Below, piece after piece: positions 28,502-37,673 of a DNA stretch of 64,000 bases; within the stretch, counting starts at the first letter, position 1, and every line of letters begins with the position of its first letter. The translations under genes were made by a program, and so were the position numbers. Under the pieces are notes generated by a model. The model had not been told where the DNA came from and did not search any database. It saw nothing but the letters and a program-made list of their open reading frames with translations. Source of the stretch: Paracoccaceae bacterium (GTDB taxonomy: Bacteria > Pseudomonadota > Alphaproteobacteria > Rhodobacterales > Rhodobacteraceae). The stretch spans positions 1 through 64,000 of the forward strand of contig JAOHEK010000003.1 of NCBI GenBank assembly GCA_028097405.1, read 5' to 3'.

Positions 28502-29497
28502 TTAATCATTAACAGCGAACTGCACGTCACGGCCATGAGGCTTCTGCCAATCCAGCACAGGATTAATCGGAATAATACGGTGTGGATTGATGCTTTCGTG
28601 GCTGTAGTGGTAATGCCGCACGATGTGATCAAAGTTCACAATCTCGGCGACACCGGGCCATTGATACAATTCACGCGTATACGCCCAAAGGTTTGTATAG
28701 TCGCGCAGATAGTTCCGGTTGCACTTGAAATGGGTGTGATAGACTAAATCAAAGCGAAAAAGCGTTGGCCCTAGCCGCCAATCAGCCTCGGTCACCCGAC
28801 CCCCCATCAGAAAACGATTTGCCGCCAGCCGGTCCTCAAGCCAATCAAGCGTGTCGAATAGCTCGCCCACCGCTTGGTCATAGGCCTCTTGCGCGCCCGC
28901 AAAACCCGACCGATAAACCCCGTTGTTCAGCGTATCGTATATCCGGACATTCACGGGTTCGATATCATCGCGCAAATCACGCGGCCAGAAATCCAACGTA
29001 TTTCCCGTTAACCCATCAAAGGCCGAGTTGAACATCCGAATGATCTCGGAGCTTTCGTTCGACACGATGGTTTCACGCGACTTGTCCCATAGAATGGGAA
29101 CAGTGACGCGGGCAGTGACGTTTGGGTCGGCTTTTACGTAAACATCCCGTGCGAACGGCAGTCCATAAAGTGTGTCACCGGTCGCGCCGGGAAAGCCCGT
29201 CGCAAACGTCCAGCCATCGCCCAGCATGTCAGGGTGTACGACCGAAACGGTGATTAAATCCGTCAAACCCTTCAACGCCCGGAAGATCAGGGTGCGATGC
29301 GCCCAGGGGCAGGCATGCGATACGTAAAGATGGTAACGATCAGCCTCGGCGGCGAACCCGCCTTCGCCCGATGATCCGGGAGAACCATCTGCGGTAATCC
29401 AGTTCCTGAATTTCGACGCTTCACGTTTAAATTGACCATCTTTAGACGCGGATCCGACGACGCTCTCATGCCATGTTCCGTCTACAAGCTGTCCCAT
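28502..29497 (-). CDS. yqjG: Xi-class glutathione S-transferase / glutathionyl-hydroquinone reductase
   Basis: A 331-residue thioredoxin-fold enzyme. The catalytic Cys is in SHACPWAHRTLIFRALKGL, and ETIVSNESSEIIRMFN binds glutathione. NRFLMGGRVTEADWRLGPTLFRFDLVYHTHFKCN and the C-terminal HIVRHYHYSHESINPHRIIP are Xi-class signatures. Such enzymes reduce glutathionyl-hydroquinones. GAGGAGACCGGG before the ATG gives a good ribosome-binding site. The gene stands alone on this strand and I see no regulatory site. Confidence 0.93.
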   Translation of the reverse strand: MGQLVDGTWHESVVGSASKDGQFKREASKFRNWITADGSPGSSGEGGFAAEADRYHLYVSHACPWAHRTLIFRALKGLTDLITVSVVHPDMLGDGWTFATGFPGATGDTLYGLPFARDVYVKADPNVTARVTVPILWDKSRETIVSNESSEIIRMFNSAFDGLTGNTLDFWPRDLRDDIEPVNVRIYDTLNNGVYRSGFAGAQEAYDQAVGELFDTLDWLEDRLAANRFLMGGRVTEADWRLGPTLFRFDLVYHTHFKCNRNYLRDYTNLWAYTRELYQWPGVAEIVNFDHIVRHYHYSHESINPHRIIPINPVLDWQKPHGRDVQFAVND

Positions 29498-29740
29498 CCC
29501 GGTCTCCTCTTTCGGTCAATCACCATCTTATCACGCACGAAGTAGAAGTCACCGCGCCGCCATTGTGCATTTACGCACCAAGAACGCAAGACTTACGTGG
29601 GGTGCGTTGGCCCCACCCTTGCCCGGCGGTTCCGGCCCGCGTAGGTTTGAACAGGATCGATCCAGCCCGCTATATCTTTTTGGGGCAACATTACAATTGG
29701 CGACGTAGGATCAATCATCACTCGAAATGCGGAGATCGAA

Positions 29741-30274
29741 ATGAAAAATGGTATAAATCGTCGTCGGCTACTCGCAGGGGCCGCAGTAGGTTTAGTCGGC
29801 GCAAGCTCGCAGCCAGTCATGGCCAAACTGGTTAGCAAGGGTGGCGGATACGAATTCGAAGTACAACGTACCGACGCAGAATGGAAAGAAATGTTGACGC
29901 CCGAGGAATTTGAAATTCTGCGGAGCGGCGGCACCGAAGCACCGAAAAGCAGCCCCTATTGGGAAAACAAGGAAACGGGCATCTATTCCTGTAAAGGATG
30001 CGACCTTGAGGTTTACGATTCCCAGTACAAAACACAGTTGGACAAGGGCTGGGTCTTCTTCTTCCACGGCATACCCAACACCGTTATGTTCGGCATTGAT
30101 AAGATAAATCCATACGGCGCCTCAGACTCGGCGACGGAAGGCCCTGCAGGCCATCTGATCGAAGCGCACTGCCGCCGCTGCGGATCGCACCTTGGTCACG
30201 TTCTGCAAGTTGGTCTGTTCATCTTGCATTGCATCAACGGGACGGCTTTGGACTTTGAGCCTAAAAGCGCCTGA
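29741..30274 (+). CDS. msrB: Exported peptide-methionine (R)-S-oxide reductase
   Basis: A 177-residue MsrB that repairs methionine-R-sulfoxide in proteins. The N-terminus INRRRLLAGAAVGLVGASSQPVMA is a Tat-type signal peptide, so it should act in the periplasm. The zinc site is CKGCDLEV and CRRCGSHLGHV, and the catalytic Cys is in LHCINGTALDF. The residue before it is His rather than the Tyr/Phe of many family members. The electron donor for a periplasmic MsrB is not encoded nearby. Confidence 0.93.
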   Translation: MKNGINRRRLLAGAAVGLVGASSQPVMAKLVSKGGGYEFEVQRTDAEWKEMLTPEEFEILRSGGTEAPKSSPYWENKETGIYSCKGCDLEVYDSQYKTQLDKGWVFFFHGIPNTVMFGIDKINPYGASDSATEGPAGHLIEAHCRRCGSHLGHVLQVGLFILHCINGTALDFEPKSA

Positions 30275-30305
30275 TCTGAAGACGCTTTAGACCCTGGAAC
30301 AATAT

Positions 30306-30338
30306 AAGGGCCCGATCGCACCACGCAGTCGGGCCCTT
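30306..30338. terminator. Hairpin terminator between msrB and phoX
   Basis: Stem AAGGGCCCGA (30306-30315) with TCGGGCCCTT (30329-30338), loop 13 nt, no long U-tract. It lies between the convergent msrB and PhoX genes and could serve both. Confidence 0.7.
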
Positions 30339-30356
30339 GTCGCTTAAGCCAGTCGG

Positions 30357-32270
30357 TTAGCCGACAACGGCACCATCGTCGCGCCAAACCGCCACAATCG
30401 ATGACCGCGCCAGCGTGCCGTCACCATCAGGGAAAGGCGAAGACGGGTGCTGGATACCAACGAACATCGTGCGCCGGTCGGCAGACCACGTCAGACCGGT
30501 CACTTCCGATCCATTCGGCCCCGTCAGAAAACGCCGGATTTCGCCAGTCACCGGATCACCCGCCAACATCTGATTGTTGCCCTGACCTTCGAAGTCATCT
30601 TCATTGTCGTCGTTGCCGTCCGTCTGGATCCAAAGGATGCCCGCACTGTCAAACATCATCCCGTCGGGCGAATTGAACATGTTGCCCTCGTTGATATTAG
30701 GCGACCCGGCATAAGCATCCGAATGCAGCTTGGGATTGCCCGCCATGCAGAACAGATCCCAACGAAACGTGTCGGTCGCGTGGTCGTCACTTGAGGGATA
30801 CCAACGGATGATCTGACCATAGTCATTCTTGGACCGCGTGTTCGCCGCATTCAAAGTCATCTCCTGACCGGCGGCATTGGTGCGTAACTTCCCATCGTCG
30901 TCCGTCACGTTCCGACGCGAGTTGTTGGTCAGCGCGCAATAACCTTCCGCCGCAACGGGGTTCACCGCTACCCACTCAGGCCGGTCCATAGTGGTGGCCC
31001 CAACTTTGGTGGCTGCAAGACGGGTATAGATACGAATTTCAGCTTCGGACATGCCCGTCGCTTCTTCCGTCAGCTCGACCCATTCGCCGGTGCCATCCCA
31101 ATTGAACTTGGCTGTATAAAGATGGCCGTTGTTCATCAGTTCATCCGTGTCACCACCCGGCGCATAGGTGTTGGACGAGACATACTTATACATGTACTCG
31201 CCCCGCTCGTCGTCACCCATATAGACAACGACATGGCCAGAAGGCGCGATCACGACCGCCGCATTCTCGTGCTTGAACCGACCCAAAGCCGTCCGCTTGA
31301 CCGGCATCTTGTTTGGATTAGACGGATCAATCTCGGTGACATACCCGTGGCGCAAAGGCTCGTTCGGGTTTTTCGAGATGTCGTAGCGGGCGTCATGAAC
31401 CTCATAGGCATAGCGGCCCTCAAGGTTGATACCATAGCGCTTGTAATCCTCGGGCCGTTCAAAGTTCTCATCGGTTGAGCCGAAGTAACCGTTGAAATTC
31501 TCCTCGCAAGTCAGATACGTGCCCCAAGGCGTTCGACCAGCCCCGCAGTTGTTCATCGTGCCCCTAACGACCGTACCAGTCGGGTCGGCGTCGGTTTTCA
31601 TCAGGTCATGACCCGCAGCAGGGCCTTCGATCTTGATCTCGGACAGATGCGTGATGCGGCGGTTAAACGGGCTATCGACGACAACCTTCCAACCATCGTC
31701 GCTACGTGCAACTTCGAACACACCGACACCTTGCAGGTTCTGAAGGACGTTGACGTCATCAGCGGTCAACACCGCGCCATCTTCATTGGCGGGCAGGTTG
31801 ATCTTGGTGTTCACATACTCATGGTTCACCGCGATCACTTCATGGCCGTCAACTTCGAACAGCTCCATTCCATCGGTGTTTTCACCAAACACGCGCTCGG
31901 CTTTGCCTGCGGGCAGACGTTCGCTCTGGCTGAACTCTGTAGCGTCCGAGAACAAGGGATCGCCGTAGCGCACCAGCGTTTTCGACTGATACCCGTCCGG
32001 CACATGGACGGTGGCATCCGTCTGTATCGGCAGGTTATCAAACGGAAAGCGGCTGGCGGCATGACCATCGGCCATCACGGCCGTCGACGACATCAAAGTG
32101 CCGGTGCCCATGGCCATCGCGCCCGACCCAAAGGCCAGAACACCACCCATAAATCCACGGCGACTGAGTGCTTCTTCGACGACAGAGTCAAAATCGTTGC
32201 TGGCGGGTCGCGGGTCGTTCAGTTCGTCCCAATCGTCCCAGCTTAATTCAGTGGTATCAATATCTTTCAT
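30357..32270 (-). CDS. PhoX family protein (DUF839), Tat-exported
   Basis: A 637-residue protein of the PhoX/DUF839 family, calcium-dependent alkaline phosphatases or relatives. The Tat signal is at about residues 40-75 (SRRGFMGGVLAFGSGAMAMGTGT), preceded by a 40-residue acidic leader (SWDDWDELNDPRP) typical of the group. Family motifs are TMNNCGAGRTPWGTYLTCEENFNGYF, NEPLRHGYVTEIDP and SPDGMMFDSAGILWIQTDGND. The ATG at 32270 has AGGAAG upstream; an earlier in-frame ATG 129 bp away is less likely. No Pho box is visible, so phosphate control cannot be claimed. Confidence 0.92.
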   Translation of the reverse strand: MKDIDTTELSWDDWDELNDPRPASNDFDSVVEEALSRRGFMGGVLAFGSGAMAMGTGTLMSSTAVMADGHAASRFPFDNLPIQTDATVHVPDGYQSKTLVRYGDPLFSDATEFSQSERLPAGKAERVFGENTDGMELFEVDGHEVIAVNHEYVNTKINLPANEDGAVLTADDVNVLQNLQGVGVFEVARSDDGWKVVVDSPFNRRITHLSEIKIEGPAAGHDLMKTDADPTGTVVRGTMNNCGAGRTPWGTYLTCEENFNGYFGSTDENFERPEDYKRYGINLEGRYAYEVHDARYDISKNPNEPLRHGYVTEIDPSNPNKMPVKRTALGRFKHENAAVVIAPSGHVVVYMGDDERGEYMYKYVSSNTYAPGGDTDELMNNGHLYTAKFNWDGTGEWVELTEEATGMSEAEIRIYTRLAATKVGATTMDRPEWVAVNPVAAEGYCALTNNSRRNVTDDDGKLRTNAAGQEMTLNAANTRSKNDYGQIIRWYPSSDDHATDTFRWDLFCMAGNPKLHSDAYAGSPNINEGNMFNSPDGMMFDSAGILWIQTDGNDDNEDDFEGQGNNQMLAGDPVTGEIRRFLTGPNGSEVTGLTWSADRRTMFVGIQHPSSPFPDGDGTLARSSIVAVWRDDGAVVG

Positions 32271-32507
32271 AGCTTCCTCGGCTGTGTTGGCGTGCATTTT
32301 GGTCGCCTTGTTTCCGGCGACATGACACGGGATTAACAAAACTGCGAAAACGCTGTGTGATGGTTTTATAATAGTCGTGTAACAACAATGGTGGGCCATA
32401 CGCCGACTGGCCTCATGTGCAAAAATGCGCAGAATACGCGCGAAATCGCCAGTTTATATAATCTTATTACACATTAACTTGGGGGCATCAATTTTACGGA
32501 GCATACC

Positions 32508-33434
32508 ATGTTAACCCAAATCAAAGGCCTGCATCACGTCACGTCTGTTGCCTCGTCGGCGCGTGGGAACAATGCGTTTTTCACAGATGTCCTCGGTCTG
32601 CGCCGGGTTAAGACGACGGTAAACTTCGATGCCCCCGATGTCTATCATTTGTACTATGGTGACGAGGCTGGCACGCCCGGTTCGGTGATGACCTACTTTC
32701 CGTTCCCCAATACCGCACGTGGCAAAAAGGGCGTTGGCGAAATTGGACGCACGGCCTTTTCCGTCCCCAAAGGTACCCTGCAAGCTTGGGCAGACCGGCT
32801 GGCCGCGCTTGATACCAAGAACATGTCACAAGACACGCGCTTCGGTGAAGACCGGCTGTTGTTCGACGGCCCAGATGGCGACAGCTTTGCGCTGATCGGT
32901 GTGAAAGACGACAATCGCATACCCTGGACCGGCAATGGTGTGGCCTCAAACATCGCGATCCGCGGTTTTCACTCGACCGACATGCGGCTGTCCGATGCCG
33001 CAGCCTCAACCGAATTGCTCACATTCATGGGCTACGAACAAATCGACCGCACGGATAACATCACCCGTTTCGCCGTCCCCGGCGGCAACGAGGCAAACGT
33101 GATCGATATCGAAACACTCAGCGCAGCGCCTTCAGATCAAGGCGCAGGCTCGGTCCACCACATTGCCTTCGCGGTCGATAATCGTGCGCGCCAGCTTGAG
33201 GTACGAGAGGCCCTCTTGGACACCGGCTATCAAGTAACGCCAGTCATCAACCGAGACTACTTCTGGGCGATCTATTTCCGCGCACCGGGTGGCGTCTTGT
33301 TCGAAATCGCCACCAATGAACCGGGGTTCAACGTCGATGAAGATACGGCGCATTTGGGCGAAGCGCTTCGCCTTCCGTCACAGCACGAACACTTGCGCGA
33401 AAAGCTGGAACGCTCGCTAGAACCACTCGCTTAG
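32508..33434 (+). CDS. Ring-cleaving dioxygenase, glyoxalase/VOC family (MhqO/LinE type)
   Basis: A 308-residue protein with two VOC halves (about 1-150 and 151-308). Metal ligands are likely in LHHVTSVASS (first half), VHHIAFAVD and GGVLFEIATNEPGFNVDEDT (second half). It resembles (hydro)quinone dioxygenases that protect against quinone stress. The Xi-class GST 3 kb away is of related interest, but the two are not in one operon. CGGAG precedes the ATG. The stop overlaps that of the convergent dehydrogenase by 4 bp. The substrate is uncertain. Confidence 0.88.
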   Translation: MLTQIKGLHHVTSVASSARGNNAFFTDVLGLRRVKTTVNFDAPDVYHLYYGDEAGTPGSVMTYFPFPNTARGKKGVGEIGRTAFSVPKGTLQAWADRLAALDTKNMSQDTRFGEDRLLFDGPDGDSFALIGVKDDNRIPWTGNGVASNIAIRGFHSTDMRLSDAAASTELLTFMGYEQIDRTDNITRFAVPGGNEANVIDIETLSAAPSDQGAGSVHHIAFAVDNRARQLEVREALLDTGYQVTPVINRDYFWAIYFRAPGGVLFEIATNEPGFNVDEDTAHLGEALRLPSQHEHLREKLERSLEPLA

Positions 33435-34588
33435 CGGAACATCGGCGGGCGCGCATCGATCCATGCGCCATCCGACTTACCCGATTGAGCGACCGCAAAA
33501 ATCGCCGCCATCGACCGCAAACCATCTTCCGCACGCGGATAGAGATCAGCCGCCTTGTCCGCCGCACGGCCTTCTTTCTGCGCACGAATCGCTTCTGATA
33601 AATCCTTGTAGATATTCGCGAAGGCCAAGGGCATGCCCTCAGCGTGCCCAATGGTGACGCGGGTCGCGCGATCGGCTTCCGGGGATAGGTTCGCTTCGCC
33701 CCGCTCGATCACCTGCAGACGTTCGCCAAGCGGCATCCAGAACAGCTGGTTCGGTTGCTCTTGGCTCCACCGCAAACCGCCTGTCTCACCATAGACCTGA
33801 ATCTCAAGCCCATGCTGACGCCCAATCGCAACCGAAGATGTCCAAAGCCGCCCGACGGTGCCGCCATCCATGCGGAAGTTGACCATCGCATCGTCTTCCA
33901 ACTCGCGACTGGCAAGGCACGACACACAATCTGCTGACAGACGCTCAACCTCTTGGCCAACGACAAAGCTGGCCATGTGCATGGCGTGAATGCCACAATC
34001 AGCAAACTGCGCCGACACACCGGCCTGAGCCGGGTCATAGCGCCAGCGTACCCGTGGGTTATCCGCGTCCGCTTCATCCGCATGATGACCGTGGGCGAAA
34101 TTCGCCACAACCAGACGAACCTTGCCAAGATCACCACGCGCCACCATCGCTTTCATATGGCGCACCAGCGCATAGCCCGAATAGCCGTAATTCACCGCAC
34201 AAATGCGCCCGGTGTCGCGACTGATGCGCACGATTTCTTCGGCCTCATCCACCGTAATCGTCATCGGTTTTTCGCACAGTACGTTAAAACCCGCGGACAA
34301 ATAGGCCTTGGCAATCTCAAAATGGGTGCTGTTCGGTGTAGCAATCGTCACCAGATCAACGGCGTCGGGCCGCCCGGTTTCACCGTCAAGCATCTCGCGC
34401 CAGTCGCCGTAAGACCGATCCAGCGCCAGCCCCAACGATTGACCATATGCGCGGCCTTCGTCAGGGCGGTGATCCAAAGCGCCTGCGGTAAAAGCAAACT
34501 CGCCATCCACGACCGACCCAAGCCGATGTGCTGGCCCGATCTGGCTGCCTTCGCCGCCACCGATCATGCCCCAGTTCAGTTTCGTCAT
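33431..34588 (-). CDS. Gfo/Idh/MocA family NAD(P)-dependent dehydrogenase
   Basis: A 385-residue oxidoreductase. The Rossmann start is WGMIGGGEGSQIGPAHR, the CEKP motif (NVLCEKPMTITVDEA) carries the catalytic Lys, and DCGIHAMHMA is the DxGxH-type motif near 210. Members oxidise sugars, inositols or their derivatives; the substrate here is unknown. GGAGGAAAGACC gives a strong ribosome-binding site. A perfect LacI-type operator lies about 90 bp upstream, so the gene is probably induced by a sugar-like compound. No LacI regulator or transport gene is in the window. Confidence 0.9.
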   Translation of the reverse strand: MTKLNWGMIGGGEGSQIGPAHRLGSVVDGEFAFTAGALDHRPDEGRAYGQSLGLALDRSYGDWREMLDGETGRPDAVDLVTIATPNSTHFEIAKAYLSAGFNVLCEKPMTITVDEAEEIVRISRDTGRICAVNYGYSGYALVRHMKAMVARGDLGKVRLVVANFAHGHHADEADADNPRVRWRYDPAQAGVSAQFADCGIHAMHMASFVVGQEVERLSADCVSCLASRELEDDAMVNFRMDGGTVGRLWTSSVAIGRQHGLEIQVYGETGGLRWSQEQPNQLFWMPLGERLQVIERGEANLSPEADRATRVTIGHAEGMPLAFANIYKDLSEAIRAQKEGRAADKAADLYPRAEDGLRSMAAIFAVAQSGKSDGAWIDARPPMFR

Positions 34589-34677
34589 GGTCTTTCCTCC
34601 GTTGGCGCTGCCGTAGCCGGAGGCTGACGTTCAATCAAGCCCCCGTCTTGGAGGCAGGAATAGACTGGTCAATTTCT

Positions 34678-34697
34678 CTTTGCAACCGGTTGCAAAG
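34678..34697. promoter_or_regulatory. 20-bp perfect palindrome, LacI-family operator
   Basis: CTTTGCAACCGGTTGCAAAG is fully palindromic with the central CG and TGCAACC/GGTTGCA arms characteristic of LacI/GalR-family operators. It sits 90 bp upstream of the Gfo/Idh/MocA dehydrogenase start and just beyond the rpmJ terminator. Confidence 0.75.
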
Positions 34698-34723
34698 AAG
34701 TTCCAATCATCCTCGCAAAACAC

Positions 34724-34744
34724 AAAAAGCCGCCCGAAGGCGGC
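34724..34744 (-). terminator. Intrinsic terminator of rpmJ
   Basis: On the minus strand: GCCGCC, TTCG loop, GGCGGC, then a run of five T and G. The stem is at 34729-34734 with 34739-34744. Confidence 0.88.
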
Positions 34745-34766
34745 CATTGTTTCGGATGTGACGCAA

Positions 34767-34892
34767 TTAGCCCTGACGGGCTTTGAAGCGACGCTGTGTT
34801 TTGTTGATCACGTATACCCGGCCTTTGCGACGCACCACGCGGCAGTCACGATGACGGGCTTTCAGCGAACGAAGCGAGTTCCTGACTTTCAT
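34767..34892 (-). CDS. rpmJ: 50S ribosomal protein L36
   Basis: A 41-residue basic protein: begins [18 protein letters not shown] and ends with a [10 protein letters not shown] tail. This is the 41-residue form found in many proteobacteria, in which three of the four zinc cysteines are missing (only one Cys, in HRDCR, remains). GGAGAAAGCG precedes the ATG. It is flanked by a terminator and by tRNA-Val on the same strand. Confidence 0.95.
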   Translation of the reverse strand: MKVRNSLRSLKARHRDCRVVRRKGRVYVINKTQRRFKARQG

Positions 34893-34959
34893 GCGCTTTC
34901 TCCTTGTCGTGGCGCGATTTGCGCCGTTTTACCTTTGCCACAAGCCATGTGGCGGTGAA

Positions 34960-35034
34960 TGGTGGGCGATACTGGTTTCGAACCAGTGACCCCTTCGATG
35001 TCACCGAAGTGCTCTACCGCTGAGCTAATCGCCC
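34960..35034 (-). tRNA. tRNA-Val (GAC)
   Basis: On the minus strand the acceptor GGGCGAT pairs with ATCGCCC, with encoded A-CCA at 34960-34963. The D-arm is GCTC-AGCGGTA-GAGC. The anticodon stem CTTCG/CGAAG carries loop GTGACAT with anticodon GAC. The T-arm is CTGG-TTCGAAA-CCAG. Total length 75 nt including CCA. Confidence 0.97.
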
Positions 35035-35166
35035 GATATGAAACAAAAGGCGCGGGAAGTTCCCGCGTCGATCGACAGGTCTATATTCGTAACCCTGAAA
35101 CACTTCAAGGGCTTTTGGCGTGATCTAAAACTGTCTATAGTCCCGTCAAGTTTCAGGAGTACCTTG

Positions 35167-36021
35167 TTGACCGCTTACCATCTTACGATGCCTGATATTC
35201 GCACGACCAGCGTTATTTTCGCGTCGCCCCATTCCGGCAGAGCCTATCCGCGCAGCTTTGCACGCCAGTCGGTACTGGATCAACGGACATTGCGGTCGTC
35301 CGAAGATGCTTTTGTAGATCAATTGTTTGCATCCGCCCCCCATCAAGGTGCGCCGCTTTTGGCGGCTGTGGCACCTCGGGCATGGCTTGATGTGAATCGC
35401 TCGGTTGATGAGCTGGATCCCGCTTTGATCGAAGGCGTGCGCAAAGTTGCCCACAACCCAAGGGTCTCCTCGGGTTTGGGCGTGGTGCCTCGAGTGGTCG
35501 CCAACGGTCGCGCGATCTATCGGGGCAAACTGACCAGGCTAGAAGCCGAGCAACGCATCACCGACGTCTGGCGACCTTGGCATGATGCGCTTGCCACGCT
35601 GATGAACGATAGCGTCGCGCTTTTTGGCACGGCAATCCTGATCGACTGCCATTCGATGCCTCATGAAGCGATCGAGTCCGTATCCGTTGCTCATGGAGCA
35701 CGCCCCGAAATCGTCCTAGGCGACCGATTCGGTGCGGCAGCATCTTCGGATGTCGTCGACCGGATTGAAGCTGCGTTCGGCGCGGCAGGTTTGCGCGTGG
35801 CGCGCAACGCCCCCTTTGCCGGGGCCTATGTCACGCAGCAATATGGTCGACCGGCACAGAACCGACATGTGGTTCAGATTGAAATCGACCGCTCGCTTTA
35901 TATGAACGAGCATGCCATTCGACCGAACAATAATTTCGATGCGTTTCGTGGCCTGATCGACCGGGTGGTGGCAGATGTCGCCCGGATCGGACGCACCGAC
36001 GTAAGAATGGCTGCCGAATAA
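35167..36021 (+). CDS. N-formylglutamate amidohydrolase family protein
   Basis: A 284-residue metal-dependent hydrolase. VIFASPHSGRAYP, DAFVDQLF, RAWLDVNRSVDELDP, LIDCHSMPHEA and VVQIEIDRSLYMNE are family motifs. Family members hydrolyse N-formylglutamate (histidine degradation) or related amides; no hut gene is nearby, so the role is uncertain. I chose the TTG at 35167: AGGAG ends 7 nt upstream and the homologous part begins soon after. Open frame further upstream runs into the tRNA and is not coding. Confidence 0.88.
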   Translation: MTAYHLTMPDIRTTSVIFASPHSGRAYPRSFARQSVLDQRTLRSSEDAFVDQLFASAPHQGAPLLAAVAPRAWLDVNRSVDELDPALIEGVRKVAHNPRVSSGLGVVPRVVANGRAIYRGKLTRLEAEQRITDVWRPWHDALATLMNDSVALFGTAILIDCHSMPHEAIESVSVAHGARPEIVLGDRFGAAASSDVVDRIEAAFGAAGLRVARNAPFAGAYVTQQYGRPAQNRHVVQIEIDRSLYMNEHAIRPNNNFDAFRGLIDRVVADVARIGRTDVRMAAE

Positions 36022-36047
36022 TCCAACACTCCCTTTGACCCAAAGAA

Positions 36048-36069
36048 AAGGGCGCCCGAAGGCGCCCTT
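36048..36069. terminator. Bidirectional hairpin terminator
   Basis: Stem AAGGGCGCC (36048-36056) with GGCGCCCTT (36061-36069) on a CGAA loop. It lies between the convergent N-formylglutamate amidohydrolase and degP genes and has A and T runs on both sides. Confidence 0.8.
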
Positions 36070-36088
36070 GCTGTCTTATTGTGACCGC

Positions 36089-37561
36089 CTAGCTTTCGTC
36101 GAGCGTCAGCGCCACAAACCGTGGATCACCAGCACGACGAACCAACAACAGAATCGATTTGCGCCCGCCGTCGCGGGCATCTTCGATGCGTGTCGTCAGA
36201 TCACCAACCGAACTGACCTTTTCCTGTCCAGCTTCGATGATCAGATCGCCAGCCCGCAAACCCTTTTCATAGGCTTCGCTGTCTTCGGCGACTTCTGCCA
36301 CCACAAGACCATCAGCATCGTCAGCTAAACCCAGCTGTTCGCGCAGTTCGTCGGTCATGTCGCTTACCGTCAGACCCATCAGTTCTTCGATGGTAGGTTC
36401 TTCGGTTTCGATCGAGGCAGGCACAGCGGCATCGCCGTCTTCGCGACGTCCAAGCGTCACAAGCAAAGTTTCGGTTTCGCCATCACGGAACACCAGAACC
36501 CGAACTTCCTTGCCGATGGTCGTTTCGCCCACTTTGCGAACAAGGCCGCGCGTGTCGTCGACTTCTGCTCCATCAAAGGACAGAATCACATCACCTGCTT
36601 CCATGCCGGCTTCCAGCGCAGGGCCTTCCGGCACATCTGTCACCAGCGCGCCACGCACCTCCTCCAGACCAAGACCTTCGACAAGGTCTTCGGTGACGTC
36701 CTGAATGCGCACACCCAGCCATCCGCGACGGGTTTCGCCAAAGTCACGCAGCTGCGCGATCACGTTCTCAGCCACCCGCGAAGACATCGCAAAGCCAATG
36801 CCGATAGAACCACCGTTGGGCGACAGGATCGCCGTGTTTACACCAATGACGTCGCCATTCATATTGAACAGCGGCCCGCCTGAGTTTCCTCGGTTGATCG
36901 CAGCGTCGGTCTGAATGAAGTCGTCATAGCTTCCAGAAAGCGCACGACCACGGGCCGATACGATCCCAGCAGAAACGGAAAAGCCCTGACCTAAGGGGTT
37001 GCCCATGGCCATGACCCAATCGCCGACACGCGATTCTTCGCTGTCACCGAAATTAACAAACTTTAGCGGCTTGTCGCTTTCGACCTTCAGCAGAGCCAAA
37101 TCCGTTGTCGGATCGGTCCCGATCAGCTCGGCTTGCAGTTCAAAGCCTTCGAAGAATTCGATCAGGATCTCGTCGGCACCTTGGATCACGTGGTTGTTCG
37201 TGACAATGAAGCCATCTTCCGAAATGACGAAACCCGAACCAAGCGCTTGGCTGCGTCGTGGACTTTGGCCATCACCGCCGCCTTGGCCGTTTCGATCCAT
37301 GAAATCACGGAAGAAATCCTCGAAAGGAGAGCCATCCGGAACAACCGGACCCGGTTGCGTCGAGGTGGTGGCCACGTTTGTCGAGGTGGTAATGTTTACA
37401 ACCGACGGGCTGACCTTTTCAGCAAGATCAGCAAATGTGCTAGGTCGGGACTGCGCCGAAGCTGCAATCGTTTGGGCCAGCACGAAGGCGACGCCCAGAA
37501 TAAATAACCACATCGCGTGAAGCGGATGGACAGATTTCGGTTTGAATGAAGTTACTTTCAC
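36089..37561 (-). CDS. degP: DegP/DegQ (HtrA) family periplasmic serine protease
   Basis: A 490-residue periplasmic protease/chaperone. The N-terminal signal or anchor (ALHAMWLFILGVAFVLAQTIAA-like, about 14-36) is followed by the trypsin-like domain with the triad His in VTNNHVIQGADEI, Asp in TDLALLKVE and Ser in INRGNSGGPLFN, then two PDZ domains (about 285-375 and 395-480). The start is GTG with AAGGAGAAGAGA upstream. It follows an anti-sigma gene by 163 bp, and a direct repeat of GTGTTAC lies in that gap. Control by the neighbouring sigma system is a fair inference but not shown. Confidence 0.94.
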   Translation of the reverse strand: MKVTSFKPKSVHPLHAMWLFILGVAFVLAQTIAASAQSRPSTFADLAEKVSPSVVNITTSTNVATTSTQPGPVVPDGSPFEDFFRDFMDRNGQGGGDGQSPRRSQALGSGFVISEDGFIVTNNHVIQGADEILIEFFEGFELQAELIGTDPTTDLALLKVESDKPLKFVNFGDSEESRVGDWVMAMGNPLGQGFSVSAGIVSARGRALSGSYDDFIQTDAAINRGNSGGPLFNMNGDVIGVNTAILSPNGGSIGIGFAMSSRVAENVIAQLRDFGETRRGWLGVRIQDVTEDLVEGLGLEEVRGALVTDVPEGPALEAGMEAGDVILSFDGAEVDDTRGLVRKVGETTIGKEVRVLVFRDGETETLLVTLGRREDGDAAVPASIETEEPTIEELMGLTVSDMTDELREQLGLADDADGLVVAEVAEDSEAYEKGLRAGDLIIEAGQEKVSSVGDLTTRIEDARDGGRKSILLLVRRAGDPRFVALTLDES

Positions 37562-37673
37562 TCTCTTCTCCTTTGAAAGGACGGCGCCGTTATGGTTACG
37601 ACATTATTAATACTTTCTTTCAGATAGGTGAACTTTTTAACATGCATAGGAAAAATCGCACTTGCTCACCGTG

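Noticed and set aside
31608..32246. Plus-strand frame (212 codons) over the PhoX gene
   Set aside because: No start-site support and no family; the PhoX frame explains the DNA.
32271..32507. Pho box before the PhoX gene
   Set aside because: No CTGTCAT-like direct repeats are seen in the divergent intergenic region.
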